Position numbers and translations under genes: made by a program | Shown here: positions 43,099 through 52,600 of the stretch, in pieces | Numbering within the stretch: position 1 is the stretch's first letter | Layout: every line of letters begins with the position of its first letter | Notes under the pieces: model-generated | Seen by the model: the letters and a program-made list of their open reading frames with translations, nothing else | The model's database searches: none | Told to the model about the DNA's origin: nothing | Assembly (NCBI RefSeq): GCF_900143695.1 | Contig: NZ_FRFE01000009.1 | Coordinates: 1-64,000, forward strand | Direction of reading: 5' to 3' | Length of the DNA: 64,000 nucleotides | Source of the DNA: Desulfopila aestuarii DSM 18488 | GTDB lineage: Bacteria; Desulfobacterota; Desulfobulbia; Desulfobulbales; Desulfocapsaceae

Positions 43099-44688
43099 CT
43101 AGGATTTAAACCACCATCTCTCAGGAGCCCTGAGCCCATCGAGTTCCCAGTTAGCGGATACCGGGCCATGGGCTATTTTGTCTGATGTTGCTGCAAGATC
43201 TGCCGCAAACATTGGTACAACCACACCACCATCATCTCGAACAATGCTTTGCATTTCGACATACATGGCGCGACGTTTAGCTTCATCGAGTTCAGCTCGG
43301 GCGGTCACAAGCAATTCGTTAAATCTGTTATTCTTCCAGGATGTATCATTCCAGGCAGCATCGGCCGCATATGCCGTGCTAAACATCATATCTTCAGTTG
43401 GGCGTCCACCCCAGAACACTGCACACCATGGCTTTTTCATCCAGACATTGGACCAGTAGCCATCATTTGGCTCCCGGACCACATTGATAGTAATTCCAGC
43501 TTTGGCAGCGGTTTCCTTGTAGATGACGCCTGCATCGATCGCCCCGGAAAAAGCGGCTTCGGAAGTGTGAAAATCAAAAGAAGCATCTGTAATTCCAGCC
43601 TTCTTTAAATGAAACTTGGCCTTATCCGGATCAAACTGGCGCTGAGGAAGTTCCGATGCGTGATAGCGGTTAGCCGTACTGATCGGGTGATCATTACCGA
43701 TGGAACCGTAGCCGCGCAGGATGGTCTCGAGCAGTTTTTCTCGATCCACACCGTATTTCAGTGCCAGCCGCACATCATTACTGTTGTAGGGAGCTGTGTC
43801 ACACTGCATGGCAAAGGTATAATGCTTAAATCCGTTTTGTCGGATTATCTCAATACCTTTCATTTTCTTGAGAAGATGGACCGTTTTCAATTCGCACCGG
43901 TTCATAATGTCGATCTGGCCGGTTTTGAGCGCATTGGTCCTGGCATTTACATCATTGATACCGAGAGTTTCCACTTCATCAAAAAATGCTCTATCACTTT
44001 TGAAGTAATTGGGATTTTTTGTAGCGAAAGCACGAACACCCGGCTCATATTGCTGGAGAATATAACCTCCACTGAAAATACCGTCTGTAAAATCACTCGT
44101 CGCCGGAGCGATAATAAGATGGTAATCGCTCAACAGAAATGGAAAGTCAGCATTGCCACTTTTCAGGACTATCGAGATGGTATACTTGTCTTCTTTTTTA
44201 ATCTCTTCGATGGAGTCGACAATGACCTTGGCAGCTGATTTTGTGTCCTCTCCCCTGTGGTGATTAAGGGAGTGAATGACATCATCGGCATCCATTGTCT
44301 TACCATTATGGAATTCTACTCCTTTCCGGAGTTTGAAATTCCAGATTCTGGCATCGGGTGAGCTCTCCCAGCTTTCGGCAAGCTCTGGGATTGGTTTATT
44401 TTCATGATCGATCTCTACCAGACTGTTTCCCAGTTGCCCATTGATCAGGATCTGGTTCATCATATCCGTACTGGCCGCCGGATCGATAGTATCGGTGGTA
44501 GACCCGCCGGAAATGCCGATTCGCAGACGGCCACCGCGACGAGGCTCGTCACCGGCGAATGCGTTTGATGCGAATATTGATTGGGAGAATGCTGCTGTTG
44601 CACCAAGTGCTGCGGCTTGGGCAATAAACTCTCTTCGTGAAACTTTCCCCTCTGAAAGCAGTCTCTGCAACAGTTCTAATCCAACCAT
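43099..44688 (-). CDS. Periplasmic substrate-binding protein, peptide ABC importer
   Basis: A 529-residue SBP of family 5 (DppA/OppA type). The signal peptide is of Tat type: SRREFIAQAAALGATAAF (Arg18-Arg19) with cleavage after NAFA, so it is exported folded. Family blocks are GGRLRIGISGG, LAESWESSPDARIWNFKLRKGVEFHNG and DVRLALKYGVDREKLLETIL. It captures the substrate for the permease pair encoded 148 bp downstream. ATG 44688 follows AGAGGA. Together with the MarR gene 85 bp upstream it looks like a regulated uptake unit. The ligand is unknown; the Tat signal and fused ATPase recall glutathione or small-molecule variants. Confidence 0.9.
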   Translation of the reverse strand: MVGLELLQRLLSEGKVSRREFIAQAAALGATAAFSQSIFASNAFAGDEPRRGGRLRIGISGGSTTDTIDPAASTDMMNQILINGQLGNSLVEIDHENKPIPELAESWESSPDARIWNFKLRKGVEFHNGKTMDADDVIHSLNHHRGEDTKSAAKVIVDSIEEIKKEDKYTISIVLKSGNADFPFLLSDYHLIIAPATSDFTDGIFSGGYILQQYEPGVRAFATKNPNYFKSDRAFFDEVETLGINDVNARTNALKTGQIDIMNRCELKTVHLLKKMKGIEIIRQNGFKHYTFAMQCDTAPYNSNDVRLALKYGVDREKLLETILRGYGSIGNDHPISTANRYHASELPQRQFDPDKAKFHLKKAGITDASFDFHTSEAAFSGAIDAGVIYKETAAKAGITINVVREPNDGYWSNVWMKKPWCAVFWGGRPTEDMMFSTAYAADAAWNDTSWKNNRFNELLVTARAELDEAKRRAMYVEMQSIVRDDGGVVVPMFAADLAATSDKIAHGPVSANWELDGLRAPERWWFKS

Positions 44689-44773
44689 AGATTTTCCTCT
44701 TTTTAGGTTTGTGATTTCATTTTCATATCAGGCAATGAGAAATACAATAGATGATGTCCAGTACAGCTACTCT

Positions 44774-45316
44774 TTAAAATTTCCCACCCAGAGATCCATT
44801 TTCAATGGTCTCGGTAAGTATCCCGGTTGACAATATTGGTGCAGCTGTAACGACCGCATCGTCAGTCATGAGTGTGCCAAGCAATTGTAGGGATGACAGG
44901 ATCATATGTTTTTGCCATTCCTCGAGATTTTCAAACTTATTAAGAAATGTCTCCTGTAAAGGCGATGGAGCTGCATCAAGTAAGCGCTTCCCGGCATCCG
45001 TTTCCTTGACTAAGACTTGCCTGCGATCACCCGTGTCCTTCTCACGCTGAACAAGTCCTTTTTTCTCTAAACGGTTCAAAATGTCAGTTACCGTCGCCTG
45101 CTTGAGACTTATCTGCTTTGCAACTTTGCTCACAGTTATGGGTTGATTGTCATGTATCTGTTTTAAGATGATGAGTTGCGGTGTGGTAATACCATGCTGC
45201 CGTACCAGTTGGCGGGAGTGCAAATCGATCGCCTGAATAATACGCCTCAGGCTTATCAGCACATTATCTGAAACAGTCGTCGGTGTTTCTCTCTCTACTT
45301 GTTCATTATCATCCAT
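44774..45316 (-). CDS. MarR family transcriptional regulator
   Basis: About 180 residues from ATG 45316 (GTG 45349 would add 11; neither has a clear ribosome site). It has the MarR winged helix: SLRRIIQAIDLHSRQL (dimer helix), ITTPQLIILKQI, ITVSKVAKQISLKQATVTDILNRLEKKGLVQRE (recognition helix and wing start) and DRRQVLVKETDAGKRLL (wing). It is a likely repressor of itself and perhaps of the peptide-importer operon downstream. Its promoter region has two copies of TACATTGGATAC, one on the -10 box and one in the leader, fitting autoregulation. Confidence 0.85.
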   Translation of the reverse strand: MDDNEQVERETPTTVSDNVLISLRRIIQAIDLHSRQLVRQHGITTPQLIILKQIHDNQPITVSKVAKQISLKQATVTDILNRLEKKGLVQREKDTGDRRQVLVKETDAGKRLLDAAPSPLQETFLNKFENLEEWQKHMILSSLQLLGTLMTDDAVVTAAPILSTGILTETIENGSLGGKF

Positions 45317-45320
45317 ATTA

Positions 45321-45458
45321 TACATTGGATACTTAGCATATATGCGCACAAAACCAGCATGCTCTTACATATTGGCTATAAATTAATTGATTAAGTTTAC
45401 GTTGTATATCTAATTTTTCTACGACCAATAGGATACATTGGATACGATGTAGTGTCAA
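45321..45458 (-). promoter_or_regulatory. marR-type promoter with two operator-like repeats
   Basis: TTGACA (45458-45453), 17-bp spacer and TATCCT (45435-45430) form a good sigma70 promoter pointing at the MarR gene. TACATTGGATAC (as read on the plus strand) occurs at 45434-45445, inside the spacer and -10, and again at 45321-45332 in the leader near the start codon. The second lies in a quasi-palindrome ATCCA...TTGGAT. This fits repression by the encoded MarR protein (inference). Confidence 0.6.
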
Positions 45459-45610
45459 GTTGGCAACCCAAACGCAGCACACATCGCCGGGTGCATGGAA
45501 GATTGTAATTTTATGCTCTATCCACGCGTTAAAGAGAGCCTTTCCTGTATGAGCCCCCCCAGCTTGTCGCGTGTGATATTCCTACAGTCTGCGCCCCCAT
45601 TCTCATGAAT

Positions 45611-45914
45611 TGCCATATCTCCAATTGGGCGGATCGATCGGATGTGGAAGGGTTCACTGCTCAATATCGTAAGTGGATGATCGCAGAATCGGATAAAGAT
45701 GGTTGATGTCTGGCAGGGGCTTTCGGCTGTGAATGGGAAATGTGCGGTTATCTCAGTCTACTACACGTCTTTGAAAAAAATTACTGTTTCTGAGATAATG
45801 GATAATTGTCGAAGATTGCAGTTGCGGTCACGGGAAGAGATTGACGCACCAACTCGTGTTTATGCCTGGACTGAGAATGTTGTTCATGCTGGTATATGCT
45901 ATGTGATGTCGTAG
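45611..45914 (+). pseudogene. Relic of the second PrkA-like gene
   Basis: Translated from 45620, the frame reads HISNWADRSDVEGF, then QYRKWMIAESDKDG and a TGA. It matches HIPKWLESTDVEGF and KRRKRIIAESEKDGW of the PrkA-like ATPase at 34891-37059. After an extra 7 bp (TGATGTC) the match resumes in another frame as WQGLS and continues weakly to YYTSL. The rest to 45914 is an open frame with no clear match. There is no start, P-loop or C-terminus. It is a decayed fragment of a paralogue. The flanking 45459-46020 sequence is otherwise empty. Confidence 0.7.
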
Positions 45915-46020
45915 AATACAATGAAGGATCTGCTCTGCAAAGGTGATGGAGGGCGAACAGTTATAAAGCGAGTCATATCTGGTTTTAGCACCATGGTTCT
46001 CTGCTCGTTCAGGAGAGAGT

Positions 46021-48873
46021 ATGTTTAATAAGGCAAGATTAAGCTACACCATTTTTTTCACAGTATGTTCGGCATTTTTTTTACTGTTCTTCCTGGGCAG
46101 TTGGATAGCCTATGTTCTGATAGATGGAGTCATCTCCCGGCATCTTGATGAAAATCTCGTCAAAACCGTCAAAGGCATCCGGCAGGTGGTTGAGACTTCT
46201 GCTACGCTGTCAAGCCGTGCCTATCTCCGAGCTGTTGCTGAACAGCATCTTTCAACGGTTAACATGCAGTATATGCGGAGCCTTTCCGGGGAGGTCAGTA
46301 AAGATGAGGCTCAGCAGGAATCTCGTTCAAGGATACTGGCCAAAACCATAGGCAGCACAGGCTACACCTATATTATCGACTCCAACGGTGTGCTTCTGTC
46401 CCATCCGGTAAGTCTGCTTCAGGGCACGGACATAAGCGAGTGGTATTTTGTCAAAGAGCAGATAAACAGGAAAAAGGGATTTCTCGAATATGAATGGCAG
46501 AATCCTGGAGAAGCAAAACCAAGGAAAAAAGTCCTCTATATGGACTATTTCGACCCTTGGGATTGGATTATCTCTGTGACCGCGTACCGGGATGAGCTTG
46601 GTCTGCTGATCAATCCTACCGATTTTCGGGATGAAATCATGTCAATCAAGATATCAGAGCATGGCTATCCCTTTGTCATTGACCAGAGTGGTCTTGTGTT
46701 GGCGCATCCAACCTTGTCCGGCAATGTTCTTGCCAAGGACAATGAGTATCGAGACCTCTTTGATAAAATGTTACGCGCCAGACAGGGAAAGCTTTTTTAT
46801 GAATGGACTGACCCGCAAATTAATGAGAAGAGAGAAAAAGTCGCCGTATTTGATACAATCGATCAATTCGGCTGGCTCGTCGCTGCCTCAGGCTATGTCC
46901 TCGATTTCTACGGGCCATTGCAGAGTCTCAAAAAACTCTTTTGGGCCTTGGTTTGCCTTGGTCTGTTCATTGCGCTTGTAATCTCTTACTATCTGAGCAC
47001 GTCCATTACTGGCCCGCTGAACGCACTGCTCAAACAGATTTCGGCGGAGCAGGACCTGTCCGTTCGTGAAGAACAGAACGTTTCCGGCAAAAATGAAATC
47101 GAAGCGCTTTCAGACCTTTTTTCCCAGTATTTGAAAAAGCTTAACGATCGCAATGAAAAACTCCGTGAACTTCTGGAGGAACAGAGAAAGACAAGCCTTG
47201 ATCTGAATATTTATAAGGAAATATTCGAGAATACCGTCGAAGGTATTTCTATCTCCGATAGTGAGGGAACTATAGTTCGTACAAACCCCGCCTTTGAAAA
47301 GATCACCGGTTATTCGGCGGAAGAAGCGGTGGGACAGAACCCGAGGATATTGAAGTCTGGAAAACATCCACCTGAGTTTTATGCAGAGATGTGGGCGATG
47401 CTGAAGGAAAAGGGATTTTGGTCGGGCAAGATCTTGAATAGACGAAAAAATGGTGAGATCTACCCTGAGTGGCTTACGATCAGCACAGTGAAGGATAAGT
47501 CAGGTAAGATCAGCAATTATGCGGCCGTGTTCAATGACATTACCGAACTTGTGAGACAGCAGGAAAAAATCCATTATCTTGCTTACCATGATCAGCTGAC
47601 CGAATTGCCCAACAGGCTCATGGTTCAGGATGGGCTTCGTCAGATGCTTTCCGAGTGCAAGAGAAAAAAAGAAAAGCTGATTTGTCTGATCTGTGATCTG
47701 GACAACTTTAAGACGTTTAATGATTCTTTGGGGCATAAGGGGGGAGACCGTTTGCTACAGCTGGTTGTCGAGCGGTTACGGCCTCTCCTCCGGCTTGAGG
47801 ATACTTTGGGACGTATCGGTGGAGATGAATTCGTTATTCTGGCAAAGACGGGAAAATCTTCCGCAAAATTTGCTCTGTCGATCTCTGAAAGAATTTTTTC
47901 CGCCTGTGCAGACCCTCTTCAAGTTGGTGAGCAGCTCATTTACATGACGATGAGTATTGGTATTGCTCTGTCACCAGAAGATGCCGACGAAGCAGAGGAA
48001 CTCATTAACCGGGCGATGCTGGCGCTCAATAATGCCGAAAAAACAAAGGGTAACAGTCTTTCTTTTTATAATCAGGCAATGGAAGCCGAGGTGCAGAAAA
48101 AAATCAACTATTTGGCAAAAATCCGTGAGGGATTGAAGAAGAGTGAATTTATTCCGTTCTACCAACCCAAGGTCAATTTGGCGACCGGCATGGTTTCGGG
48201 AATGGAAGCCCTGGCCCGCTGGCTGTCGAACGGGAGTCTGGTATCGCCTGGCGATTTCATCCCTGTAGCTGAGGATTCAGGGTTGATCGTTCAGATGTCG
48301 CAGCAATTATATGAAAAGGCCTTCAGCGAAACGGCCGCGCTCATTGAGGATGGGTATGAACTGAAACTCTCAGTTAATCTTTCGCCGATACAATTGCAAT
48401 CGGTTACGTTTTTAGATGATCTTTTGACCTTGCAACGCAATAGCGGGCTTGCTGCCAAATTTATCGAGTTGGAAATCACCGAGTCTACTCTATTTGAGAA
48501 TACCGATCACGTACTATCGTTGCTCAGGACCATTGTCGATTCCGGCTTTACCATTTCCATCGATGATTTTGGTACCGGTTATTCCTCACTGCAGTATCTC
48601 AAACAGTTGCCGCTGAGCACTCTGAAAGTGGACATGTCATTTGTTTCCGGAATCGGCAAAAACCGGGATGACGAACAGTTGATACGGACTATCGCTTTGC
48701 TCGCCAAACAGTTTGATTTGCAGATTGTTGCAGAAGGAGTAGAGGGGAAAGAGCAGGTTGATTTTTTACGGCAGCTTGGCTGTAACGATGGCCAGGGGTA
48801 TTATTATGCCAAACCTATGAGACTGGAAGATTTCCGTTCATGGCTGCACTCTACTGGGGTGAAAAATGGGTAG
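46021..48873 (+). CDS. dCache-HAMP-PAS-GGDEF-EAL c-di-GMP enzyme
   Basis: A 950-residue membrane sensor for c-di-GMP turnover. The order is TM1 (about 9-33), double Cache periplasmic domain (to ~300, with repeated GVLLSHP and GLVLAHP blocks), TM2 (about 308-330), a HAMP-like linker and a PAS domain (about 400-515). GGDEF follows, with GRIGGDEF and RLED, an RxxD inhibitory site. EAL comes last, with EALARW, NLSPIQ, ITES, DDFGTGYSS and EGVEG. Both catalytic motifs are complete, so it may make or break c-di-GMP. ATG 46021 follows AGGAG. It is monocistronic. The Cache text is related to the small secreted protein at 49634. Confidence 0.93.
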   Translation: MFNKARLSYTIFFTVCSAFFLLFFLGSWIAYVLIDGVISRHLDENLVKTVKGIRQVVETSATLSSRAYLRAVAEQHLSTVNMQYMRSLSGEVSKDEAQQESRSRILAKTIGSTGYTYIIDSNGVLLSHPVSLLQGTDISEWYFVKEQINRKKGFLEYEWQNPGEAKPRKKVLYMDYFDPWDWIISVTAYRDELGLLINPTDFRDEIMSIKISEHGYPFVIDQSGLVLAHPTLSGNVLAKDNEYRDLFDKMLRARQGKLFYEWTDPQINEKREKVAVFDTIDQFGWLVAASGYVLDFYGPLQSLKKLFWALVCLGLFIALVISYYLSTSITGPLNALLKQISAEQDLSVREEQNVSGKNEIEALSDLFSQYLKKLNDRNEKLRELLEEQRKTSLDLNIYKEIFENTVEGISISDSEGTIVRTNPAFEKITGYSAEEAVGQNPRILKSGKHPPEFYAEMWAMLKEKGFWSGKILNRRKNGEIYPEWLTISTVKDKSGKISNYAAVFNDITELVRQQEKIHYLAYHDQLTELPNRLMVQDGLRQMLSECKRKKEKLICLICDLDNFKTFNDSLGHKGGDRLLQLVVERLRPLLRLEDTLGRIGGDEFVILAKTGKSSAKFALSISERIFSACADPLQVGEQLIYMTMSIGIALSPEDADEAEELINRAMLALNNAEKTKGNSLSFYNQAMEAEVQKKINYLAKIREGLKKSEFIPFYQPKVNLATGMVSGMEALARWLSNGSLVSPGDFIPVAEDSGLIVQMSQQLYEKAFSETAALIEDGYELKLSVNLSPIQLQSVTFLDDLLTLQRNSGLAAKFIELEITESTLFENTDHVLSLLRTIVDSGFTISIDDFGTGYSSLQYLKQLPLSTLKVDMSFVSGIGKNRDDEQLIRTIALLAKQFDLQIVAEGVEGKEQVDFLRQLGCNDGQGYYYAKPMRLEDFRSWLHSTGVKNG

Positions 48874-49152
48874 TGGTCTCGCTTTTTTGCGCGATAATTG
48901 GCTTCATCAATGGAAAAATCTCTTTCTGTCGTGGGGGATCTAGCGTGCTTGAATAGAATTGAAAGACAAAGTTGTTTTTCGCTGGTACCTGTTGACTAAA
49001 ATATGCGTTATTGCGTGGGAACGGTGGGGCGCAGTGGCCCTCTTTTGGGATCACCTGAGAAAACGAAATCTTATCACCTTCTTTCACCTCACCCACCATA
49101 ATACAAACCAAATACTGTATGTGTTATGGTGTTGATGAAATATCTGCTGCGT

Positions 49153-49371
49153 TTATTTCTTATCTGTCAACGCTTTCAAAAAGGCGACAATTTGCCATAC
49201 CTCATCATCGGTCAGGCCAAGTTCGCCAATGCCCTCCGTCTCGTTTACTGTTCCTGGCACTTCTGGATCTTCCGAATCCCCGGTAGTAATGAAATCGACG
49301 ACATCCTTGAGTCCCATTTCAACCGGGTGCAGGCAAGCAATCTGGAATAATCGTAAGAAATAGGTTGCCAT
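49153..49371 (-). pseudogene. C-terminal fragment of a diheme cytochrome c peroxidase-like gene
   Basis: The 72-codon frame ends with GLKDVVDFITTGD, IGELGLTDDEVWQIVAFLKALTD, which is the C-terminal segment of MauG/cytochrome c peroxidase-type proteins. No CxxCH heme motif is present; about 250 N-terminal residues are missing, and the frame meets a stop 36 bases before the ATG. No ribosome site is seen. It is best read as the remnant of a lost gene. The rest of 48874-49152 contains nothing I can support. Confidence 0.6.
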
Positions 49372-49568
49372 GCATGCATCAATTAGATAGGATCGTTTTC
49401 TTGATCAAGATGAAAAACACGGTATACCGGTTTGTTAAGTCTTTCCTGAAAAACATTTTCTTTTCATTTATCACCGCCATTATCATCCCCATGCAATCTT
49501 GGGGTTAGTACGATTGCGTTTCACAGTTTCAAGTTATGCGCGCGTGAGCTGCAACCCGAAAAATGAAA

Positions 49569-49618
49569 ACGGCACAGCCCTGTACGCATGGGTACAGGGG
49601 ATTTGGCTGCTGTTTTCC
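49569..49618 (+). promoter_or_regulatory. Structured 5' leader, nested hairpin
   Basis: CTGTAC (49580-49585) pairs with GTACAG (49592-49597), and the outer CAGCC (49575-49579) pairs with GGCTG (49605-49609), giving a compact two-part stem just before the ribosome site of the secreted Cache protein. It does not match a c-di-GMP riboswitch core that I know. It could stabilise the message or control translation. The gap 49372-49568 before it shows nothing else. Confidence 0.35.
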
Positions 49619-49633
49619 AACAAGGAGAACACA

Positions 49634-50011
49634 ATGAAAAGATTAACAGTTGCTCTGGCCCTGATTTCTGTTCTGTGTATTGCTGCAGTCTCTTTTGCGG
49701 AGGTAGATGAAGCCGCTATCAGCAAGAATGTCGATACCATTGTCATGGCAATCGAAAGTGGCACAAGCGCTAAAGATTTTGCCCCAAACGCGTATGAGCC
49801 TTATGCATTTATCATGGAAGAAAGCGGAACACTGCTTGTGCATCCTTCGCTTGCCGGTGAGAGTTTGGCAGAGAAGGCTCCTCCTGTATACGAGGCACTT
49901 GCTGTAGCAACTCCGGAAGGGGTATGGGTTGAGTATGAATGGCAGGGCAAAATTAAGCACACCTACGCTAGAAAAACAAAAGATAACCTGATTGTTGGTA
50001 GTGGGTATTAA
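49634..50011 (+). CDS. Secreted single Cache domain protein
   Basis: A 125-residue exported protein with a signal peptide cleaved after VSFA. The mature part is a lone Cache_2-type sensor domain: FIMEESGTLLVHPSLAGESLAEKAPPV, then GVWVEYEWQGKIKHTYARK and IVGSGY. It has no output domain, so it must act as a periplasmic ligand binder or partner of a membrane receptor. Its core is like the Cache halves of the GGDEF-EAL protein 0.8 kb upstream (LVHP, VEYEWQ versus LLSHP, LEYEWQ). AAGGAG precedes ATG 49634. A terminator follows directly, so it is monocistronic and has a structured leader. Confidence 0.78.
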   Translation: MKRLTVALALISVLCIAAVSFAEVDEAAISKNVDTIVMAIESGTSAKDFAPNAYEPYAFIMEESGTLLVHPSLAGESLAEKAPPVYEALAVATPEGVWVEYEWQGKIKHTYARKTKDNLIVGSGY

Positions 50012-50045
50012 TCACCCAGGCTGCCGCAGCTCGCGATGAATGCGC

Positions 50046-50089
50046 AAGCAGGACAGCATATGTATTTGCATGGCTTTGCTGTCCTGCTT
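50046..50089 (+). terminator. Terminator after the secreted Cache gene
   Basis: AAGCAGGACAGCA (50046-50058) pairs with TGCTGTCCTGCTT (50077-50089), a 13-bp perfect stem followed by TTGTATT. It is a convincing intrinsic terminator 35 bp past the stop. Confidence 0.8.
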
Positions 50090-50392
50090 TTGTATTAACT
50101 GCAATTACGAAATATCAGCCTGGCGGGAGAAACTACCCGTCAGGAGGACCATCCTCGACGAGAGACCTTCTCATAGGTGACCCTTTCCCGTTTACTGTTC
50201 AAACTTGACCGAACTCGTAGAATCGCAGTGCTGTTTCATCAAACTCCTGCCGGCGAGTAATTGCCTTTGATTTTCAGAAAAGCAAAACAATTTTGACAAG
50301 CTGATACCAGGTGTGGACAATGATATTGTTATCTTCACGCTTTGTGTGTTTGGCTGTGCGTTTCCATGGAATCATTACCTAAGAGGCTATTG
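50090..50392. other. Intergenic region before the chemoreceptor gene
   Basis: About 300 bp with no open gene. It should contain the promoter of the chemoreceptor, but I see no convincing sigma28 or sigma70 pair, and no riboswitch core. Confidence 0.3.
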
Positions 50393-52396
50393 ATGAATAT
50401 CACACTGAAAATGAAGCTCCTTTTGGCTTTGCTCGGCTCGACTATTTTTCCTATCCTTCTGGTCTGCCTGGTTATCGGATACAACTTTCGGGCTGATTCG
50501 CTCGAAATATTTTTTCATTCAACGGGTAATGAGCTCGGCCATATTGATAAGGCAATTTCGATTTTTATCGATGAAACCAAAGCAAACACATCCCTGCTGG
50601 CCAGACATCCGGCCGTCATTGCAGCTGACGAGACGGTGAATTCGTTTATCAATCAGACGGAAGATAAAAGCAGCAAAGATCTTGAAGCTGGTGAAGTGGA
50701 AGCCGGTATGCTTGATTTGACTCGTTCCCTATTGAAGACACATAAAAGCTTTGTCGATGTTTATGTCGGTACTGAGTATGGCGGCTTCTCCATGGCAAGT
50801 GATGCTCCGTTGCCTCCGGGATATGATCCGCGGGCGAGACCATGGTACAAAGAGGCGCTGGCAAATAAAGGGGTGCCGATTATCAGTAAAGCCTATCAGT
50901 CAACCACCGGCGACGTTGTCTTTACTGCCACCGAGACTGTTGAGCGGCAGGGCAAGGTCGTAGGAGTTGTGGGCATTGATGTAACACTGGCTGAACTCAC
51001 TGATTTCATCAAGAAAACCAAGCTTGGAGAAACTGGTTATGTAATCTTGGTCCAGGACGATGGAGTAGTCTTGGCCGACCCTAGGACCCCGGATCATAAT
51101 TTCAAGAAACTGGACGAACTGGAGCTGGAAGCTTTTTCTCTCTTTGGAAAAACAGACAAAGGTGATCTGCTGGTCGAGATAGACGGGGTGGATTATGCTG
51201 CAAAGATTCTCACTTCGCCTGCTCTGGGCTGGAAACTGATAGGCATCATTGAAAAGAGTGAAATAATGGCAGGAGTTTCGCGGATGCTGTTGTTAATTGC
51301 AATGATCGGCCTGGCCATCACTGTGATCTTTGCAGTAGTCGGAATTTTACTGGCCAACTCCCTGGCCAGGCCTATTGCACGGACAACGGACATGATCCGT
51401 GATATCGCTGAGGGTGAAGGCGATCTGACCAAACGTTTGACGATAGCGACCAAAGACGAACTGGGCACGCTTGCCGTCTGGTTTAATACATTTCTCGACA
51501 ATCTCCAGAAAATCATCAGTGAAGTGGCCTCTCACGCTGGAGTGGTTGACTCGTCGTCAGGGCGGTTGCTTGGGATTGCAACCGAGCTGGCCGGCAATGC
51601 GAAGTCCACTTCTCAGCAGGCGGGAACCGTGGCAAGTGCCTCGGCAGATATGAACGGCAACATGACGAGCATCTCGGTCCGTATGGATGAAACCACCAGT
51701 AATACCAGCATGGTGGCAGCTGCGGTGGAGGAGATGGCAGCAACCATCAATGAGATTGCCAAGAACTCAGAAAAGGCACGCAGTATTTCGGAGAAAGCTG
51801 TGGCTCAGGCGGCTGCTGCGTCTGTGAAAATGAATAATCTGGGTGAAGCGGCCAGCGCCATCAGTGCCGTTACTGAGACCATTACCGAAATATCGGAGCA
51901 GACCAACCTGCTGGCACTGAATGCCACCATCGAAGCTGCGCGGGCTGGTGAAGCCGGCAAGGGTTTTGCCGTTGTCGCCAACGAGATCAAAGAACTGGCC
52001 AAGCAGACCGCTGCTGCAACTGCAGAAATCAAAGGCAAAATTGAAGGCGTGCAGACCACCACTGGCGAGACAGTGTCCGAGATTGCGACCATTGGCCAGA
52101 TCATTAATGAAATAAATGACATTATCGCTGCTATTGCTACGGCGATTGAGGAACAGTCGGTGGCAACCAGCGAAATCTCAAATAACGTGAACCAGGCTTC
52201 CCAGGGGATTGAGCATGTGAATGAGAACATTGCGCAAGGGACGTCGATGATATCGGAAATCAGCCGGGAAGTGGCGATGGTCAATGACTCAGCTGGTCAG
52301 ATTTCCAGCAACAGCAGGTCGATTGAGGAGAACGCACACGAGTTGAAGCAGTTGGCCAATGAGTTGAACAACATTATTAAACGGTTCAGATACTAG
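50393..52396 (+). CDS. Methyl-accepting chemotaxis protein with dCache sensor
   Basis: A 667-residue chemoreceptor. TM1 lies at about 10-32, the dCache_1 periplasmic domain at about 35-290 (with [13 protein letters not shown] and [16 protein letters not shown], family hallmarks that bind small ligands such as amino acids), TM2 at about 300-325, HAMP at about 325-378 ([21 protein letters not shown]) and then the long MCP coiled coil. The signalling tip [20 protein letters not shown] lies near 500. There is no CheR/CheB tail pentapeptide (it ends in IIKRFRY). ATG 50393 follows AAGAGG. It lies next to two other Cache genes, but no che genes are in the window. Confidence 0.94.
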   Translation: MNITLKMKLLLALLGSTIFPILLVCLVIGYNFRADSLEIFFHSTGNELGHIDKAISIFIDETKANTSLLARHPAVIAADETVNSFINQTEDKSSKDLEAGEVEAGMLDLTRSLLKTHKSFVDVYVGTEYGGFSMASDAPLPPGYDPRARPWYKEALANKGVPIISKAYQSTTGDVVFTATETVERQGKVVGVVGIDVTLAELTDFIKKTKLGETGYVILVQDDGVVLADPRTPDHNFKKLDELELEAFSLFGKTDKGDLLVEIDGVDYAAKILTSPALGWKLIGIIEKSEIMAGVSRMLLLIAMIGLAITVIFAVVGILLANSLARPIARTTDMIRDIAEGEGDLTKRLTIATKDELGTLAVWFNTFLDNLQKIISEVASHAGVVDSSSGRLLGIATELAGNAKSTSQQAGTVASASADMNGNMTSISVRMDETTSNTSMVAAAVEEMAATINEIAKNSEKARSISEKAVAQAAAASVKMNNLGEAASAISAVTETITEISEQTNLLALNATIEAARAGEAGKGFAVVANEIKELAKQTAAATAEIKGKIEGVQTTTGETVSEIATIGQIINEINDIIAAIATAIEEQSVATSEISNNVNQASQGIEHVNENIAQGTSMISEISREVAMVNDSAGQISSNSRSIEENAHELKQLANELNNIIKRFRY

Positions 52397-52432
52397 TCGT
52401 TGCCAATTCCCAACCGGATAACGGTGATACCT

Positions 52433-52466
52433 GACGGCGCCCGATGACTCTGCTGCGGACGCCGTC
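52433..52466 (+). terminator. GC-rich hairpin after the chemoreceptor gene
   Basis: GACGGCG (52433-52439) and CGCCGTC (52460-52466) form a 7-bp stem around a 20-nt loop, 37 bp past the stop. No T-run follows, so it may be a weak or factor-dependent terminator. Confidence 0.35.
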
Positions 52467-52600
52467 GTCTAGCCAGTGTGCGGGGGCAGGTCTTGAATCA
52501 AAAGCTAGTGCGTGTTACGTGGAATCATTATGGCAAGACCACTAAGTATATAATACCCATTGAATCGTCATAATAATTGATATCATAATGAAATACGACA

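Noticed and set aside
48851-49111. Leftward 86-codon frame after the GGDEF-EAL gene
   Set aside because: It has no ribosome site or recognisable domain and overlaps the end of the known gene.
49499-50011. Longer version of the secreted Cache protein starting at 49499
   Set aside because: The extra N-terminus covers the structured leader; AAGGAG and the signal peptide place the start at 49634.
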